Shown here in pieces: positions 1 through 8,454 of a stretch of DNA of 62,452 bases. Every line of letters starts with the position of its first letter. Within the stretch, counting starts at the first letter, position 1. A program made the translations under genes and the position numbers. The DNA is from Candidatus Sabulitectum sp. (GTDB taxonomy: Bacteria; Fermentibacterota; Fermentibacteria; Fermentibacterales; JCC-6), in contig JAGLOJ010000098.1 of NCBI GenBank assembly GCA_023139045.1, positions 1-62,452 of the forward strand. The letters are read 5' to 3'. Below the pieces are notes generated by a model that was not told the DNA's origin, did no database searches, and saw only the letters and a program-made list of their open reading frames with translations.

Positions 1-23
1 GTATAATCTGACGGGAATTTAGG

Positions 24-881
24 TTGTATGACCTTGAAGGAGAGTTGGGAGACGGCAGGCCGGCCCGTTTCGAACTGTTGAGTGTTTGGCGGATAGCCAG
101 AGACAGAACATATCTTCCATGGGCAAAATCTGTCGGCCCGGACAGCTGTCAGATAACCCTTTTCGGCATGCAGAAGACAAACGACTGGTTCTACCGCAGA
201 AGCGGAGCTTTTGCAGATGCTTTATCTGCAACAGAGCGTTTGCTTGACAATGGAATGAAACCTCGCTGGCAGATATTTCTGACCACAAAACTTCTGCCGG
301 AACTGGATGATCTGCTTGCTGTTGTGGATAAACTGAATCTCAGGAAAAGGGTCAGAGAACTGGGCAGTGAGTTTCAGATCTTCATAAATCTTCCCGGCCC
401 CGAGGGAGAAGCAGAGAAGTTACAGCATCTGAGACCAACCATTGATCAGGTCTCCGGTCTGCCCGAGTCTCTTCTTGCTTCTTCTCGAAAACACCTGGGG
501 CAAGATGTTCTCTGGCGGACAGAAGCAGAGCTTGTGTCCGAAATCATCAACACTCCATTCCTGAAGGAGGAACTCCCGGAAAAGCTGTGGTTCTTTGTAC
601 GCAGCAACTGGGATGTCTACGCCAACATCGGCACTCTTGATCCCTGGTGGCGTCTGGGAAATCTGAAACAGGATTCAGTTGAATCGATTATCCATCAGTA
701 CGAATGTGATCAGGTGCCCGGTATGAAAGCACAGTTTCATCTGCCACCTGCAATTCTGGCAGAAAAACACGGTGATCCCGGCGGACAGAGGATTTATTCG
801 TGCAGAGACAGCCTTCTGGCCCTCTATCGAGGGAATTACTGCAAAAGAGAATGGAGTCGACAAAATGGGCAGCAGCTTTGA
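24..881 (+). CDS. C-terminal part of a radical-SAM-like protein (N-terminus missing)
   Basis: The readable frame starts at a TTG and runs 285 residues, but an in-frame TGA lies just upstream at 9-11, and no CxxxCxxC cluster motif is present. Residues 20-140 (WRIARD, DSCQITLFGMQKTNDWF, RRSGAF, MKPRWQIFLTTK) resemble the middle of a radical SAM TIM barrel, and VYANIGTLDPWWRLGN around residues 205-220 resembles the late part of such proteins. The catalytic N-terminal third would lie left of the window, so this is either the tail of a frameshifted gene or a pseudogene. The 3' end overlaps the start of the Nudix gene by 17 bases, which suggests translational coupling. The family assignment comes from recalled similarity and is moderate; function is unknown. 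Confidence 0.45.
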   Translation: MYDLEGELGDGRPARFELLSVWRIARDRTYLPWAKSVGPDSCQITLFGMQKTNDWFYRRSGAFADALSATERLLDNGMKPRWQIFLTTKLLPELDDLLAVVDKLNLRKRVRELGSEFQIFINLPGPEGEAEKLQHLRPTIDQVSGLPESLLASSRKHLGQDVLWRTEAELVSEIINTPFLKEELPEKLWFFVRSNWDVYANIGTLDPWWRLGNLKQDSVESIIHQYECDQVPGMKAQFHLPPAILAEKHGDPGGQRIYSCRDSLLALYRGNYCKREWSRQNGQQL

Positions 882-1347
882 CAGATCATACATGGGACAT
901 CTTCGAAAACTTGTGGGAGATCAGAGGATCATTGTGCCCGGTGTACGCGCTGTAATCTCCGACGAGAAAGGAAGAGTCCTTCTTGTTCACAGAACTGATT
1001 CCGGACGGTGGGGTATGCCTGCAGGTGCCGTGGAGCTGGGTGATTCCGCTCTTGACACTTTGAAGCGGGAGGTAAAGGAAGAAACCGGATTGAATGTTCA
1101 TTCTGCTACACCCTTTGCTCTCTATTCCCACTCACGCTATTCGTTTGCGTATCCCAATGGAGACAAGGTGCAGATGTTTGTTCTGGTTTTCCGGGTGGAT
1201 GAATGGGACGGGGAACTGGTCAGAGAAACAGATGAAACCATGGGAGCAGAATTCTTTCCCATGGATGCTCTTCCCGATTTGCACGAGGTGTATGCCGAAA
1301 CACTGAATGATCTGAAAATATATGATGGTAACTTCATTGTTAAATAG
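865..1347 (+). CDS. Nudix hydrolase
   Basis: A 160-residue Nudix-fold protein that probably hydrolyses a nucleoside diphosphate linked to another moiety; the substrate cannot be told. The Nudix box spans residues 54-76 and ends in REVKEETGL (68-76), which supplies the metal-binding glutamates. The glutamate usually found seven residues into the box is an aspartate here (D60). I chose the ATG at 865 because GGAG at 853-856 lies eight bases upstream; the frame is open further up to 772, but that part overlaps the preceding gene and has no family character. The N-terminal 25 residues before VPGVRAVI are an extension seen in many stand-alone Nudix enzymes. Confidence 0.85.
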   Translation: MGSSFDRSYMGHLRKLVGDQRIIVPGVRAVISDEKGRVLLVHRTDSGRWGMPAGAVELGDSALDTLKREVKEETGLNVHSATPFALYSHSRYSFAYPNGDKVQMFVLVFRVDEWDGELVRETDETMGAEFFPMDALPDLHEVYAETLNDLKIYDGNFIVK

Positions 1348-1505
1348 GAGTTGCGAATTATTTCGCCAGCTTGAAGAAAGAAAGTTTTAACGCTTTCTGT
1401 CTGATGATAGCGACATATTCTATCCCCTGCACGGTCAGCTTTTTGATCTCCTGGCTGTGCACGAAGAAGTCCAATGAGTTACCTGAGAATTACAGAGATT
1501 CAGTA

Positions 1506-1539
1506 AGGTTTTCAGGGAGATGTCTCTCTCTGAAAACCT
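1506..1539. terminator. Hairpin between convergent genes
   Basis: A near-perfect inverted repeat (AGGTTTTCAG ... CTGAAAACCT, with extra GAGA/TCTC pairing and a short loop) lies between the Nudix gene and the convergent lamin-tail gene. No long T-run follows on either strand, so it may be a bidirectional stop or a transcript-end stabiliser. Confidence 0.55.
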
Positions 1540-1545
1540 GTAGAA

Positions 1546-2133
1546 TTAATTGGAGCTGCTGTTCACAGCTCCGGGTGTTCCCCAGCAGACTGCATCGCCA
1601 CTGCTGCTGGGCGAAGGATTGGCATAATCTTCTGAAGGTTTCCAGTTTGAAGGGTCATTGGGGCCGGCGGGATCAATTCTTTCAAGAGATGCCCCGTCTC
1701 CATCTGCGATTGAAGGTTCTGTTCCGCTTGCTCCCCAGCTCTGGTCATAACGAAGAGATTCCATAACTGTACCGTTTTCGCTGTACAGAATTATCTCGTC
1801 TGCAGAGTTGCGAAGTCTGGTCCACTCTCCGCTCCAGGGAATCAGCCGGATGTCAGTTCCATATGCAGCCTTGAAGGACAGATCGTTAGCACAGATTACT
1901 CCGTATGAGTCAGGGGCAAGAAGGTAGTGTCCCAGGAAAACCTGATTGTTCCCGTCGCTGATCATCATACCGGCGAGGTTTACTGCCTCGGAAGAGAAGT
2001 TATAGATTTCGATCCACTCAAGGTGCTCGTCAAGACCCAGTGTACTTCCGTCGGGATTGTACATAACCTCATTCAGAACGATTGTTCCGGGAACCTGAGA
2101 AAGAACAGCTGCCAAAATAAGCAAAAACGTCAT
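1546..2133 (-). CDS. Secreted lamin-tail domain (LTD) protein
   Basis: About 195 residues. It starts with a short hydrophobic signal peptide (MTFLLILAAVLSQVPG) followed directly by an LTD immunoglobulin-like domain: IVLNEVMYNP, then EHLEWIEIYN, then VNLAGMMISDG, and a WGTPGAVN ending typical of bacterial LTD units. Such domains occur on exported or surface proteins and nucleases; here the domain stands alone with no catalytic part. I chose the ATG at 2133 because GGAG lies five bases upstream; an in-frame ATG at 2148 is possible. It converges with the Nudix gene. Its role is unknown beyond probable export to the periplasm or surface. Confidence 0.75.
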   Translation of the reverse strand: MTFLLILAAVLSQVPGTIVLNEVMYNPDGSTLGLDEHLEWIEIYNFSSEAVNLAGMMISDGNNQVFLGHYLLAPDSYGVICANDLSFKAAYGTDIRLIPWSGEWTRLRNSADEIILYSENGTVMESLRYDQSWGASGTEPSIADGDGASLERIDPAGPNDPSNWKPSEDYANPSPSSSGDAVCWGTPGAVNSSSN

Positions 2134-2177
2134 TGTCGCTCCATTCATTACACAAATATCAGTTTCTCATATGACTC

Positions 2178-2732
2178 TTATACCCGATTTGCTCGAAAGT
2201 GTTTCCTTCGCATGAGAAAAATTCCTGAAAACCCGAGAAGACCAATTGCCAGCAGTGGAATTGTTACAGCAAGCATAGATGTGACAACGGCTGCACCGTC
2301 CTCTGCGACAGAAACCAATCCCGATGCTCCTGCAGGGGTCGCAGCAGACCGCAAGGAGACTGTTGCCGCTTGAATGCCTCCTGCCACCGATCCTCCGGCA
2401 ACTGCTGCCAGTGTCCACCTGAGTACCGGAGAGAGCTCGCCAACCATAGAGGCTGTGAGAATAGTACCGGCAACTACAGCAGCGGGTGTGGCTACAACAT
2501 CAAGCGCATTGCTGACCAGCGGAACAAAGTAAGCTACGATCTCGACCACAGTGGCCAGACCAAAACCCAGGAGGGCAGACCAGCTTCCAAGCCACTCAAA
2601 ACCGGAAGCAGGTTCAAGGTGACCGGAATGTACAGCAATGCTCATAACAAGCATGGGAACAAAAACCCGAAATCCACAAGCCGCACTCAGGGAAACTCCC
2701 ACGAGCACACCAAGTACCCATTCCATAACCAC
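2178..2732 (-). CDS. DUF4126 family membrane protein
   Basis: A hydrophobic 184-residue protein with about five membrane-spanning stretches. The segment CGFRVFVPMLVM near the N-terminus, GFEWLGS around residue 44 and NALDVVATPAAVVAGT around residues 74-90 match what I recall of the DUF4126 family. Family function is not established. The protein ends in a basic tail (MRRKHFRANRV), which suggests a cytoplasmic C-terminus. It may start at 2732 or at the next ATG, 2726. It follows the iorB gene on the same strand after 44 bases, but a strong hairpin sits in that gap, so it may be transcribed separately or only by read-through. Confidence 0.75.
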   Translation of the reverse strand: MVMEWVLGVLVGVSLSAACGFRVFVPMLVMSIAVHSGHLEPASGFEWLGSWSALLGFGLATVVEIVAYFVPLVSNALDVVATPAAVVAGTILTASMVGELSPVLRWTLAAVAGGSVAGGIQAATVSLRSAATPAGASGLVSVAEDGAAVVTSMLAVTIPLLAIGLLGFSGIFLMRRKHFRANRV

Positions 2733-2744
2733 TCTCCGGGAGAA

Positions 2745-2768
2745 GGGGACGGCAACTCTGCCGTCCCC
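2745..2768 (-). terminator. Hairpin downstream of iorB
   Basis: A perfect 10-bp stem (GGGGACGGCA paired with TGCCGTCCCC, loop of four) lies eight bases beyond the iorB stop codon. The downstream tract on the minus strand is TTCTCC, so intrinsic termination is plausible but not ideal. It probably ends the ptb-buk-iorA-iorB transcript. Confidence 0.6.
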
Positions 2769-2776
2769 CTCATATT

Positions 2777-3352
2777 CTAAAGATCCCTGCCTTTTCTGAA
2801 GGCTTTCAGATTCACCTCAAGAGCCTTTGGCGGCACTCGTTCCTCGATGGCTTCGAACCAGTTCTTCTCGAGTATTTCAGGAAGATGCTTCGAGGCGGCA
2901 CCAAGCAGGATAATATTTACTACACGCAGATTCCCAAGCTCTTTTGCAATGTCCATTACTGGTATCATAAGATTGGGAATAGCCATATCCTCAATGATTT
3001 TCTCCACATCAGGATAAACAGCAGAACCCGTGTTAACGGTCATCGGTTCTATCACAAGATCACAGGTGATAAGTTTTCCTTCAGCAGAAAGATAACTGGC
3101 CCATCTGAGGGCTTCCATCTTCTCCAGAGCAAGCACCACATCGGCTGCACCCTTTTCTACAAGAACACTGTTCACCTTGTTGCCGAATCTTACATGACTG
3201 GAAACCGAACCACCCCTCTGGGCCATTCCGTGAACTTCACTCTTTTTTACATCGAAACCGGAGCGCCAGGCTGCACTGCACAGAACCTCACTGGCCATCA
3301 GAATGCCCTGACCGCCCGTTCCGCAGATAATAATGTTCTTTATCTTGTTCAT
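2777..3352 (-). CDS. iorB: Indolepyruvate oxidoreductase subunit beta
   Basis: A 191-residue gamma-type subunit of the 2-oxoacid:ferredoxin oxidoreductase family. With IorA it oxidatively decarboxylates indolepyruvate and other aryl pyruvates to the acyl-CoA, reducing ferredoxin. Visible marks are CGTGGQGILMAS at residues 10-21 and SEVHGMAQRGGSVSSHVR around 38-55, both typical of this subunit. Length is normal. The start codon overlaps the last base of iorA, so the two are translationally coupled in a 1:1 complex. It is the last gene of the four-gene operon that starts with ptb. Confidence 0.93.
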   Translation of the reverse strand: MNKIKNIIICGTGGQGILMASEVLCSAAWRSGFDVKKSEVHGMAQRGGSVSSHVRFGNKVNSVLVEKGAADVVLALEKMEALRWASYLSAEGKLITCDLVIEPMTVNTGSAVYPDVEKIIEDMAIPNLMIPVMDIAKELGNLRVVNIILLGAASKHLPEILEKNWFEAIEERVPPKALEVNLKAFRKGRDL

Positions 3353-5142
3353 TACACCACCCCCTCAAGATCTTTGGAGAGTGCATCTTTGGGGCACACC
3401 TGAACGCAGAGGTTGCAGTTGGGCCAGCAGAGCATCTCATTGATAACCGGGATCTTTTTCTCGTCGTCCCAACTGATGGCAGGACATCCCAGCTTCACGC
3501 ACAATTTGCAGTGCACGCATTTATCGGGATGATGTACTGCAACGGTTTTCCGCTTTGGCTTGTACTGCATGATGCAGGGTCTTTTTGTGATGATAACACT
3601 AAGTTCATCCCTGTCAAACTCTTCCTGGAAAGCTCTCTTCATTTCAGGAAGGTCATGTGGATCAACCACTCGCAGATGCTTCACGCCACAAGCAAGAACC
3701 AGTTTCTCCAGATCGAGTGCCGGAGCCGGCTCACCTCTGAGATTTTTACCCGTTGTCGGGTTTTCCTGACCACCGGTCATGGCAGTAAGACTGTTGTCCA
3801 TTATCATCACAGTACCGGTGTTTCCATTGTAGACCATGTCTATAAGGCCGGTTATTCCCGAATGAACAAATGTTGATTCTCCTATTGCACTGACCAGTTT
3901 AGGCATTTTTTCTCTGCCTACTGCCTTCTCGATACCTGCAAGAACACCGATGGCAGCACCCATGCAGACCACAGTTTCAAGAGCATTGTATGGAGGCATA
4001 AGGCCCAGGGTATAACAACCAATGTCGCCTGTGGAGCTGGCTTTCATCTTGGAAAGAATATGGAAAGCTCCCCGGTGCGGACAGCCTGCACAGAGCGTTG
4101 GCGGTCTTCCAGGAAGTGCAACCTCTTCGAATGTCAGAGGCAGGCTCTCTCCGTTTTTTATACCTTTTCTAACAAGCTCCGGATTAAGCTCACCCTCTAC
4201 AGACATCAATTCGCTGCCTGTTCCGTCAATGAGAAATCGGGATCTGATTCTTTCTTCGAGATAAGGCTCACCCTCTTCGACGAACATCACATCATCAACC
4301 TGATCAATGAATTCCTTGATAAGTTTCCATGGAAGGGGATTGGTCATGCCCAGCTTGAGAACACTTACCTCCGGGTGAACTTCCTTCACATACTGATAGC
4401 TGATACCGCTGGTGATAATACCAATGGACTTGTCACCCATTTCAATTCTGTTCAGTGGGCTGTCATAACCCCACTCTTCAAGGGCTTTGAGTCTTGCAAC
4501 TATCCTTGCATGCATCTTTCTTGCATTTGCAGGAATGGGTACTCTTTTTGCGATATCCTTTGTGTAACCCTTTACGGGAATTTCAACACGCGGACCGACT
4601 TCCACAATGCTCTTGGAGTGACATATTCGTGTTGTTACCCGAAGCATTACCGGGGTGTCAAACATCTCGCTGATCTCGTAGGCTATTCCGGTGAAATCCT
4701 TGGCTTCCTGGCTGTCGGATGGTTCAAGAATGACCACCTTTGCAGCTCTGCCCATAAGCCTGTTGTCCTGCTCATTCTGAGAAGAGTGTACTCCCGGATC
4801 ATCGGCACTGACAATTACAATACCGCCGGTGGCTCCGATGTAGCTCAGGGTGAAAAATGGATCGGCAGCCACATTCAGACCCACATGCTTCATGGTGGAA
4901 AGAACTCTTGCTCCACCAAAAGATGCTCCGGCAATAACCTCCATTCCAACTTTTTCATTTGGAGCCCACTGCGCATCAATTTCCGGGTATTCCTCCCCGA
5001 TGGTCTCCATGATCTCTGTGGAAGGCGTTCCCGGATATGAGCTGGAGAAGTGTACACCGTGTTCCCACGCACCCCTCGCTATAGCCTCGTTTCCCGACAG
5101 GAACAGTTTTCCGGAATCAACTTCGTTGAGCTTCTTCCTCAT
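3352..5142 (-). CDS. iorA: Indolepyruvate ferredoxin oxidoreductase subunit alpha
   Basis: A 596-residue thiamine-diphosphate enzyme subunit. The N-terminal half carries the pyrimidine-binding and transketolase-like region (SSSYPGTPSTEIMETIG near residues 33-49). The thiamine diphosphate region is around 370-470 (CAGCPHRG, GESTFVHSG, MDNSLTAMTGGQENP), and a C-terminal ferredoxin module starts at C542. That module has CxxCxxCxxxxCP at 542-554 and a second set C572, C576, C579, C583. The second set has three residues between its first two cysteines instead of the usual two. The protein would deliver electrons to ferredoxin. It lies 30 bases after buk in the same operon. Confidence 0.95.
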   Translation of the reverse strand: MRKKLNEVDSGKLFLSGNEAIARGAWEHGVHFSSSYPGTPSTEIMETIGEEYPEIDAQWAPNEKVGMEVIAGASFGGARVLSTMKHVGLNVAADPFFTLSYIGATGGIVIVSADDPGVHSSQNEQDNRLMGRAAKVVILEPSDSQEAKDFTGIAYEISEMFDTPVMLRVTTRICHSKSIVEVGPRVEIPVKGYTKDIAKRVPIPANARKMHARIVARLKALEEWGYDSPLNRIEMGDKSIGIITSGISYQYVKEVHPEVSVLKLGMTNPLPWKLIKEFIDQVDDVMFVEEGEPYLEERIRSRFLIDGTGSELMSVEGELNPELVRKGIKNGESLPLTFEEVALPGRPPTLCAGCPHRGAFHILSKMKASSTGDIGCYTLGLMPPYNALETVVCMGAAIGVLAGIEKAVGREKMPKLVSAIGESTFVHSGITGLIDMVYNGNTGTVMIMDNSLTAMTGGQENPTTGKNLRGEPAPALDLEKLVLACGVKHLRVVDPHDLPEMKRAFQEEFDRDELSVIITKRPCIMQYKPKRKTVAVHHPDKCVHCKLCVKLGCPAISWDDEKKIPVINEMLCWPNCNLCVQVCPKDALSKDLEGVV

Positions 5143-5172
5143 TGTTTACCTTTCTTCCCGTTTTTCTACCTG

Positions 5173-6249
5173 CTACTTGTATTCTTTCTCTTTTTCAATG
5201 TTATCCATTACCCTCAAGACTCCCCTGGTCAGAGCCTCAAGCTCTGCTTCTCCGGGAAAGACAAGAATCTCTCCAAGAAAAGAAAGATATTGTGTGAGGG
5301 TATCTGTTACCCATGAGTTATATGCCATGCCTCCGGTTATGACAACCGCATCCACTTCACCACGAAGAGCCGCTGCCATGGCTCCAGCCTCTTTGGCCAT
5401 CTGGTAAACCATTGCCCGGAGTACAAGGTCTGCTTTCTCGTCGCCAGCCTCAACTCTTTCTCTTACCCTTCCCACATGCTCCTCCTGGAGATATGCGAAA
5501 ACTCCACCTTTTTTCAAAAGTTTTTTCTTAAGGTCTTTAGCATTGTACTTTCCACTAAAGCATAATTTCATAAGACCTGTCATGGGAAGTCCGCCGGTTC
5601 TGGTTGAGCTGAAAGGGCCATCATCGTTGGCATTGTTTGTGTCTATCATTTTACCTCTGCGCAGAGCATTTACACTAACTCCGCTTCCAAGATGCATTAC
5701 AACCATGTTAAGCTGGTTCATTGGAGTGCCCAGTTTTTCAGCTGCTTTGTATGCCACCATTCTGATATTCAGCGCATGGCTGAGGCTTACTCTGGAAAGA
5801 AGAGGGTGTCCGCTTAACCTGGCCTCATCTATCATTTCATCAACACACACAGGGTCAACGAAATACGCGGGAATGGAAACCTTCTCTGCAATGGCCCATG
5901 CAATAAGAGCACCAAGATTTGAAGGATGATCCGCCTGCAGAGTTGAACCGTCTTTGATATCGTCAAGAAGCTTCTTGTTTACTCTGTACGTTCCGCTGGC
6001 AAGGGGTTTGAAAGTACCGCCCCTGCCCACAACTGCGGAGAGATCTTCAAGCTTGCAGCCCTTCTCTGTGAGAATGCCCATAACGATGTCACGCCTGAAA
6101 TCCATCTGATCAAATGTTGTTGAAAACGGTTCGAGGTCAGAGGGATCGTGATGTATGTTCTCCTCGAATATCAGCTCATCATTATCGTAAAGGCCGGCTT
6201 TTGTGGAGGTGCCTCCCGGATTAATGGCCAGAATAAGTCTTTTCTCCAT
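5173..6249 (-). CDS. buk: Butyrate kinase (branched-chain fatty acid kinase type)
   Basis: A 358-residue member of the acetokinase superfamily (ASKHA fold) that converts butyryl phosphate or other medium or branched acyl phosphates plus ADP into the acid and ATP. The N-terminal phosphate-binding strand INPGGTSTKAGLYD is at residues 9-22; MHLGSGVSVNA around 185-195 and GPFSSTRTGGLP around 210-222 are family signatures. Length is typical. The initiating ATG overlaps the stop codon of ptb. Next to iorAB the natural substrate may be an aryl- or branched-acyl phosphate rather than butyryl phosphate; that is inference from context. Confidence 0.93.
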   Translation of the reverse strand: MEKRLILAINPGGTSTKAGLYDNDELIFEENIHHDPSDLEPFSTTFDQMDFRRDIVMGILTEKGCKLEDLSAVVGRGGTFKPLASGTYRVNKKLLDDIKDGSTLQADHPSNLGALIAWAIAEKVSIPAYFVDPVCVDEMIDEARLSGHPLLSRVSLSHALNIRMVAYKAAEKLGTPMNQLNMVVMHLGSGVSVNALRRGKMIDTNNANDDGPFSSTRTGGLPMTGLMKLCFSGKYNAKDLKKKLLKKGGVFAYLQEEHVGRVRERVEAGDEKADLVLRAMVYQMAKEAGAMAAALRGEVDAVVITGGMAYNSWVTDTLTQYLSFLGEILVFPGEAELEALTRGVLRVMDNIEKEKEYK

Positions 6250-7145
6250 TATTTACTCCCTGCCACTACTGCGCCAAGGGCAAGGCTGTTCAACTTGGTG
6301 GAAGCTGTGTCAGATCGGCTGAGCATCACAATAGGAGCCCCTGCTCCGGCAATTAACCCTCCCACATCGGTGTTTGTCATGTACATGAACCCTTTGGCGA
6401 AAATATTACCGCAGGCAATGTCTGGAGTAATCAGCACATTTGCCCTGCCGGCAACGGGTCCTGTCATTTTCTTTATCGCTGCAGCCTCGGGATCCATTGC
6501 TCCATCCACAGCTACCGGTCCTGCTACATCAGCCCCCTCAATTCCCTCTTTTGCAATCTGTTCCCAGAGAACGGTTTCAGGCATCTTTTCGTTGGCAACC
6601 TCAACCGCTGCCAGAAGAGCTATTCTAGCCCTGTCAGCACCAAGTTTCAGCATGATATAAGCGGCATTGGAAGCAATCTGTTTTGTCTCTTCCTTGTCGG
6701 GACGAATGTTCATTCCCCCGTCAGTTATGGCCACCAGACGATCCTGTTTCGGAGCATGAACAACGGCAACATGGCTGAGAACTCTTCCTGTTCTCAGACC
6801 TACCTCTTTGTCCAGAACAGCTTTAAGAAAAATGGATGTTTTGATAAGCCCCTTCATGAGCATGCCGGCCTGACCGGAACTTACAAGGCTCACTGCCCTG
6901 AGTGCAGCTTCTGTCGGATCTTCACAGTTTATAACTGTTATATCATCAGGAAGCTCTCTACCGAGCTCAGCCAGGGATTTCTTTACTTCTTCTTCTGATC
7001 CTACAATTATGCTTCCTGCCAGACCGGAATCAGAAGCCTCTATCAAGGCCTTGAGCGAGGAAACATCGTGACCCATGGGAACGGCTACCGTAGAACCGGT
7101 CAGAGCCCGGGCGGCCTTTCTTATCTCAGAAAAATTTGACAGCAA
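6249..7145 (-). CDS. ptb: Phosphate butyryltransferase (phosphotransacylase)
   Basis: A 298-residue phosphotransacylase that exchanges the CoA of an acyl-CoA for phosphate, making the substrate of butyrate kinase. Seen in the sequence are MLMKGLIKTS around residues 97-106, ITDGGMNIRPDKEE around 138-151, and a C-terminal SDTASTKLNSLALG motif typical of the Ptb/Pta family. The start is a TTG preceded by GAGGT with a six-base spacer. It is the first gene of the operon, divergent from a HAD hydrolase gene, so the operon promoter should lie in or across the HAD gene start. I found no convincing promoter there. Confidence 0.93.
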   Translation of the reverse strand: MLSNFSEIRKAARALTGSTVAVPMGHDVSSLKALIEASDSGLAGSIIVGSEEEVKKSLAELGRELPDDITVINCEDPTEAALRAVSLVSSGQAGMLMKGLIKTSIFLKAVLDKEVGLRTGRVLSHVAVVHAPKQDRLVAITDGGMNIRPDKEETKQIASNAAYIMLKLGADRARIALLAAVEVANEKMPETVLWEQIAKEGIEGADVAGPVAVDGAMDPEAAAIKKMTGPVAGRANVLITPDIACGNIFAKGFMYMTNTDVGGLIAGAGAPIVMLSRSDTASTKLNSLALGAVVAGSK

Positions 7146-7241
7146 AACAAACCTCAGCTTTCTATGGGATTTACCTTCTACAACAGATATGATACTATGA
7201 TTGAAATCACCAAACTTAACCAGACCCAGGGAGGAAAAAGT

Positions 7242-7901
7242 CTGAGATTTTCAGAGTTATGGAAAAATGCACAAGCTGTTCTCTTTGATTTTGATGGCGT
7301 TCTGGCCGACAGTGAACCTATCTACAGAAAATCCTGGAACATTGTTCTTGCAGACTACGGGCATTCCGTACCCGAGAAGGAATATTGGAACCACTGGGCT
7401 TTCATGGGAGAAGGGCTTGCCGGAGAGATGAAAAGAACCGGTCTGCATGTTGACAATGCAGATGCAGCCACGGCTCGCCAGAAAAGCATTTACAGAAATT
7501 TCTGCAGGAACGGAATGGTGCCTCTTTTCCCGTATGCTTCCAGTGTTCTTAAAATGACAATGGAGAAGAAACCATGTGCAATTGCTTCCAATACAGACAG
7601 TGATCTGATAGTGACAATAGCAGGAAAAGCAGTAGATTCCCTTCCTTCTGTTATTGGCGGAGAGGGGCTCCGCCCGAAACCCTTCGCTGATATTTTCCTC
7701 AAGGCATCAAAGTGTCTGTCCGTTGACCCATCAAAATGCCTGGTTTTCGAGGATGCCTGGAAGGGTGTTAAAGCTGCTGAGTCTGCCGGGATGCCTGTAG
7801 TGCTCGTTCGTAACTGCTACAACAAAGATCTTCCTGCCCCCGAGGCCAGTTATGAGATTCAAGGGCTTAATGAATTGTATCACTTTCTGAAAGGTTTCTG
7901 A
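7242..7901 (+). CDS. HAD-superfamily hydrolase, beta-phosphoglucomutase-like
   Basis: A HAD phosphatase or phosphomutase with DFDGVLADSEP (nucleophile D16 and acid-base D18), ASNTDS as motif II, the KPFADIF lysine as motif III, and VFEDAWKGVKAA as motif IV, plus a helical cap of the phosphoglucomutase type. The frame is open from an ATG at 7164 and another at 7197, neither with a ribosome site. A strong GGGAGGA at 7229-7235 sits six bases before an in-frame CTG at 7242, which gives 219 residues and a normal HAD N-terminus. I therefore prefer the CTG. Substrate unknown. It is followed without a gap by two membrane-protein genes and a glycosyltransferase. Confidence 0.82.
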   Translation: MRFSELWKNAQAVLFDFDGVLADSEPIYRKSWNIVLADYGHSVPEKEYWNHWAFMGEGLAGEMKRTGLHVDNADAATARQKSIYRNFCRNGMVPLFPYASSVLKMTMEKKPCAIASNTDSDLIVTIAGKAVDSLPSVIGGEGLRPKPFADIFLKASKCLSVDPSKCLVFEDAWKGVKAAESAGMPVVLVRNCYNKDLPAPEASYEIQGLNELYHFLKGF

Positions 7902-8452
7902 TGATAGGTGAACTCATCATGTACCACACTCTTGCTGTTCCTGTTTTTTTTCTCACAGCCGGTATCGCTCTTGCTTTTTTCGGAAGCCGCATAATTCCTT
8001 TCGTTCTTGTTCTCTGTGCATTGATTCTGGGCTTTCTACACGGAGGCTCTGTTCTTCTGCTATTCACAGATAAAGTTGAAATTCTCAGATATGGTCCCGT
8101 TGTGCTGGCTGTTCTATTTGCGGTTGCAGTCTCATTTCTCTACAGGGTTGCTTTCTTTCTTGCCGGGTTGTTCATCGGTTATTTTGCTTCGTCTGCTCTT
8201 TTCCCTGAGTTGTCAGTAATCATTGTCGGGATTATTACTCTTGTCTCAGGAGCTCTTGTTTATGTATCAAGGAATTTTGTATTCTCGGTACTTACTTCTG
8301 TTATGGGGGCCGGGCTTGCAGCAACAGGATCGGTAAATCTGATAGCCTGGATGAATGTTTCAGCAGGCATTACGGCCTACTGGGCCATAGTGGTATTTGT
8401 TTTTATCTGTGGAATCGTCTACCAGACGAAAAGAAACAAGGGGAGGAAATAG
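7901..8452 (+). CDS. Multi-pass membrane protein (TMEM198/DUF4203-like)
   Basis: A 183-residue, very hydrophobic protein with six or seven predicted membrane spans and short loops, ending in a basic cytoplasmic tail (YQTKRNKGRK). The alternating small and glycine-rich helices resemble the DUF4203/TM198-like arrangement, but I cannot point to a diagnostic motif. The ATG lies one base into the stop codon of the HAD gene, so translation is coupled. Function unknown. Confidence 0.7.
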   Translation: MIGELIMYHTLAVPVFFLTAGIALAFFGSRIIPFVLVLCALILGFLHGGSVLLLFTDKVEILRYGPVVLAVLFAVAVSFLYRVAFFLAGLFIGYFASSALFPELSVIIVGIITLVSGALVYVSRNFVFSVLTSVMGAGLAATGSVNLIAWMNVSAGITAYWAIVVFVFICGIVYQTKRNKGRK

Positions 8453-8454
8453 TT

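Noticed and set aside
4060-5040. A 326-residue open frame on the plus strand
   Set aside because: It is the antisense shadow of iorA, whose motifs are certain.
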